Positions 60,367 to 64,000 of a stretch of DNA of 64,000 bases are shown piece after piece. The stretch spans positions 247,722,427 to 247,786,426 of the forward strand of contig CM060910.1 in assembly GCA_030737875.1 (NCBI GenBank), written 5' to 3'. The translations under genes were made by a program, and so were the position numbers. This DNA is from Allium sativum. Taxonomy: Eukaryota; Streptophyta; Magnoliopsida; Asparagales; Amaryllidaceae. Below the pieces are notes generated by a model. That model saw only the letters and a program-made list of their open reading frames with translations. It was not told the DNA's origin and made no database searches. Each line of letters starts with the position of its first letter. The first letter of the stretch is position 1.

Positions 60367-63164
60367 TGTAACACCCCATAATTTTAACAACACTAAGAGG
60401 ATAAATTAAAGAATAATTAATTTAATATTCAGAATTAAGTGAAATGGACTGTGCCATTGCGACCGCTTCGAAATTCTGGTCAAGATAGACATTTGGTTTG
60501 CGTAAAACAGACACCATATGAAAAAAGTTATGAAGGTTTGAAGTTCGTATACGCGTAGAAATATATATATAATTATATAGGGTCCAAAAATCAAATTTCA
60601 GTTCAAAATAGTTCAAATCGCAGAATTTCGGGTGAGCAGGAAAATTCCTGCTCGGGGGAGGGGGTGTCGACCCCAGGGTTAACCACCTAAGGGGTGGGTC
60701 GACCCCCCTAGGGATGACGTGGCAAGTTGGTTCTGGGGGCTGGAAGCTATAAATACGGCCTCATTTTTCTGGTTTTCTCACACAAAAATCAATGGAGGCC
60801 TAAATGCTGTCGGTGCTTGGACTGAATCAAATCCTCTTCTTCTTCTGCAATCAAAATTAGATATTCAGGTGTAGATTTGTTCTTCTTCTACCTTTCTAGA
60901 TCCCAATGCTGTGAATTTCAAGTTGCTTTTAGATTTAAATAAATAAAAAGTAAACATGATAGGATTGTAATTTGGATCTATGCATGTTAATCCTTGAATC
61001 ATTTCAGATCTGTAATAATTTGTGAATCTGTGATATTTTAGCAAACTATGACTTGGATCTTAACATTTATCATGTTAGATCTATCTTTGATTCACTATTT
61101 AGATCACCTTGTACATATCATGTTTGTGGTTTAATTAGATCAGTTATTAGTTGGACATCTTGTTGTTTAGATCTTATCATGCTGATTATGACATCCATGC
61201 TATGTTATAAACAATTTTATTATCTTGTTCACTAGAAATGTTCTCATATGCCTATCTTATCGCTTTGCCACTATATGTTTATGTCAATTTCATTAGTATA
61301 AACATCTTTGTCACCTTCCCTTTATCTTTCCCTTTTATTTTTATATAGCCAGGCTACTTTCGAGCCTAGGCATGCCTCTGAAATATGCGAACGAGTTAAA
61401 CGGGGAATGAGGGGAAAAACATTGAAATTAGGCATAACTTGTAAATTGAAGATTTGGGGCATAATTGGTAAATGGAGAATTGGCACAACTTGAATAATGT
61501 TTATTTATATGAATTGGGACATATAACTCATTATGAACATAATTGGGAAAAAGGGGCATGAACATCTATAACGACATATGTAAAAATTAGCTAATAATGA
61601 AATGCCTAGGATTACAGTAATTAGAAACTGTAATTGCGCCTAGACACGAGATTAGATTACTCTTGTAGTGGAAGCCTTCCCAGAACCGCCCGGCATATCC
61701 AGCGACCACAAGCGATGAATCTAATGTGAGGGGTCTAGATGCACAAATACGAGATGTGCTGAGACATAAGGTTAAGCACGATTTGTGGAATAAGTCTGCC
61801 CGGACCCGCCCGGTATGTCCAGCATCCACTAATCGTAGGCTTAATGTGGGAGGTCTGGCATAAGATAACCACAAAAGAATATATGGTAATAATGTTAGAT
61901 ACTTAACCTAGTTGAATCCATAGGGATTGTATGAACATGAATAGGGGTTAAGTAAACTTGGTTGAAACAGTGGATGGGTTAAGTAAATCTGAGGGGGTGG
62001 GTAATATGTATATATACATGCCCACAAAACTTAACATGAGAGGGTTGTGTAATTAAAGGCACCATTAGGTATACATAACTTGGAGAAATTCTAGTGGGGG
62101 TACAAGACCAAGGGGAGAGAGCTTGTATCGTCTTGTGTGGGGGGGGGGGGGCTATTTCAGTCAGTAACCCATATAACGGTATCAAACGAGTACTCTGCCC
62201 TAGATCGGGGTAGGGACATGCTTACTGGGATGATTGTAAGAGATCCAAACATGGGGGATGGTGTGGGTGGTGCAAACCGACCAAGAACATGTGCGTGCAT
62301 GGGCCGGGCAGAAGGGGATAAGATGACCGGACACCAGTAGATATAGTTGTTCACAACCATGAAGGGTTGCCACTTTAGGAAGTGATACCTCCTACTATGG
62401 GACCAGGACATGGCATCTATGAAGTAGGGAGTCGATCGATTAGGGTAGTTAGGGTACGTCTAGACTATGGTAAAAAGTTTAGGAGCCTGTTAGGTTGGGT
62501 TGCCTGTGGATTGTATGGGGTTGAAACCTCTCACCAGAAGTACGCCTAAGTCTACCATCTTTTAGTTGTTGGGATCATCTCATTCTGGTTATACTAGTAT
62601 TAGTGCAGAGAATAAGAGTAATCGTTAGAGAAGCATATTTACCTTGTCATACCTGCCTTTTATGGTGTTATCTTTCTTATCCACTTTATATGTCTATCAT
62701 GCTACTTATACTCATTTACTTACTAAAATTAACTGGACTCGCCAGACTTTATGTATGGCCCTTTTTGTTTCATCATTTTTCCTCCGTTTCTGCCCATGTT
62801 CTCAGGGTGGGAATACTCAAGCTTGATCAGGATTCTGCTATCATTTTGCTGGAGCTGGTTAGATGTATTGCTCAAGCTCCTTTCTTTGCTACTATGACTA
62901 TGTTTTTATTTGGGGATTATGCTTCTTTTATTTTGTACTCTGATGTTTAAGTGCAACACAGAAATTTTATGATGTAATGGTTTATATGTATTTCAGACAT
63001 ATGATGTTTTGAACCACGATGCTTTATGATTAATAAAGTTCGTTTTATTCCGCTGCTATTTTATATCTGTCTTGTAATGTTTTTGTATCTGTTTTACCAA
63101 TAACGCTTCACAGAACTCAATGCATTCCCTTCGTAAGTGACATTAACGGACGTTGGGTGTCACA
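60367..63164 (+). mobile_element. Element C 3' LTR (complete)
   Basis: 2,798 bp, TGTAACACCCC...GGTGTCACA. It matches 5258-7477 plus 55074-55261 and preserves the uninterrupted sites of E (near 60755) and B (near 62972). A G13 run at 62139-62151 is absent from the matching place in the 5' LTR near 6643, where the text is GTGTGGAGGGGGACC. The stretch 60367-60755 is the only copy of the LTR start in the window. Confidence 0.95.
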
Positions 63165-63903
63165 ATTATCATCAAAAACAAAGGTAGAAAAGAAAGCTAT
63201 TCATACCAATTTACTTGTTATTGATACACTACATAGAGGCGACGCCGAATTCACAAGTGAAACAAGGCCGACATCGACTTTGAAAATAGAAAGGCGGGTA
63301 GATACCGACACTGAAATAGCCATCGAAGCCGAAAGCACTCGATCCGGGCTTCCTACAATGCGCAACTAAAAGAACACCCAATTTGTCTATAAACAAGAAT
63401 CAGAGGTCCCATTTGAGGGGAATTTTCTCATTCTCAAAACTTGTATTCATTTCTTAGAGAGAAAACCCTAATTTGTAAACCAATTTGGGATTTTATTTGT
63501 AATCACCTATGTACTCATATCAATGATCGATAAAGAGAGAATCAACACTTGTGATCAATTATATGGATTTCCTTGTCATCTATGTCACTTAGTTTCCTAT
63601 CATTTCACTACGACATAGCCTTAGATGAAATCCTAATTACTGAAACACCCTTCCTTAAGCCATTTAGCTTCCTAACTTGCATTGCGTTTAGGGAACCCTC
63701 ATCCCAAGGTAACTGTTGGTCCTTGAGTCTCGTAAGCATGATACTCACCTCAAGAAGAAAGAGTAACTAATCTTCGACTGAAGATCTTAATATTTAGGAA
63801 ACGGTAAACTAACTTAAGTTTGTGGGAACTAAATAACCCATCAGTTTCCCTAGATCCACATCCTTAGCACTAATTCTGTTGTTGACGAAAAATATTATTA
63901 ACA
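63165..63903 (+). mobile_element. Element F: LTR 3' portion, host of element C
   Basis: The sequence right of C reads like a plant LTR: TATAAA at 63388-63393, then a leader-like stretch with CTCATTCTC, CTTGTATTCA and AAACCCTAAT words, ending ATTAACA at 63903, followed by a decayed primer site. Its left part would lie beyond the window, on the other side of element C. The open frames 63157-63369 and 63573-63770 are short and match nothing I recognise. Confidence 0.5.
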
Positions 63904-63906
63904 TTT

Positions 63907-63931
63907 TGATGCTAGAGGGAGGGGCTGAACC
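63907..63931 (+). other. Element F primer-binding site, decayed tRNA-Asn type
   Basis: TGATGCTAGAGGGAGGGG starts three bases after the putative LTR end. Plant tRNA-Asn ends CCTCCTTCTAGCGCCA, whose complement TGGCGCTAGAAGGAGG matches with three changes over 16 bases. The downstream GAACC also fits the T-loop complement. The stretch 63932-64000 is presumed leader, with no feature identified. Confidence 0.5.
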
Positions 63932-64000
63932 GCTGTCCTTATTCCATATTCTGATACCACGAGAGATTCTTTTAATCAGTTGAAGATAGTTAGACCGATG

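Noticed and set aside
63952..63962. GATACCA-containing text resembling a minus-strand tRNA-Met primer site near 63955
   Set aside because: Only about eight bases fit and no LTR end follows on the expected side; the plus-strand tRNA-Asn-type site nearby is better supported.

Overview
The window is nuclear DNA of a flowering plant, probably heterochromatic, and it is built almost entirely from nested LTR retrotransposons. I found no host gene, tRNA, rRNA or CRISPR array. The plant assignment rests on Ty3/gypsy chromovirus (Tekay/Del-type) gag-pol genes, tRNA-Met, tRNA-Arg and tRNA-Asn primer-binding sites, very long LTRs, and decay rich in C-to-T and G-to-A changes. All names (A to F) are mine. 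All comparisons are by eye.

The nesting can be read from ends and 5-bp target-site duplications (TSDs). Element F (outermost; part of one LTR at 63165-63903 plus a decayed tRNA-Asn-type primer site) was entered by element C, a Tekay-like chromovirus. C's 5' LTR remnant is 5258-7477 plus 55074-55261, its dead gag-pol is 55438-59760, and its 3' LTR is 60367-63164. C's 5' LTR was entered twice: by element E (1-5257, an LTR-like end that runs off the window) and by element B (7478-55068, TSD GATGT), another chromovirus. B was then entered twice. Element D (39317-50549, minus strand, TSD GTGAT/GCGAT) split B's RNase H gene. It has two 4.9-kb LTRs around a 1.4-kb interior with no gag or pol. Element A (8060-34531, TSD ATAGG) landed in B's 5' LTR.

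Element A is the most unusual object. It is a 26.5-kb head-to-tail array of eight ~1.03-kb LTRs alternating with seven ~2.6-kb interiors, all inside one TSD. Each interior has a tRNA-Arg-type primer site, a decayed gag-only gene of the Tat/Ogre type (CX2HX4HX4C knuckle) and no pol. A 3' untranslated segment follows, holding about ten short stem-loops with a near-constant GGNTT loop whose stem sequences change while staying self-complementary. The pattern fits a gag-only non-autonomous retrotransposon (TR-GAG type) amplified in place, probably by unequal LTR-LTR recombination.

Every recognisable coding region is broken. B and C both have Asn at the first RNase H catalytic Asp. C has also lost a catalytic Asp in RT and one in integrase, and B has lost the integrase Glu. 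No gene here appears able to make a working protein set. The interest lies in array structure, the hairpin arrays and the stratigraphy.
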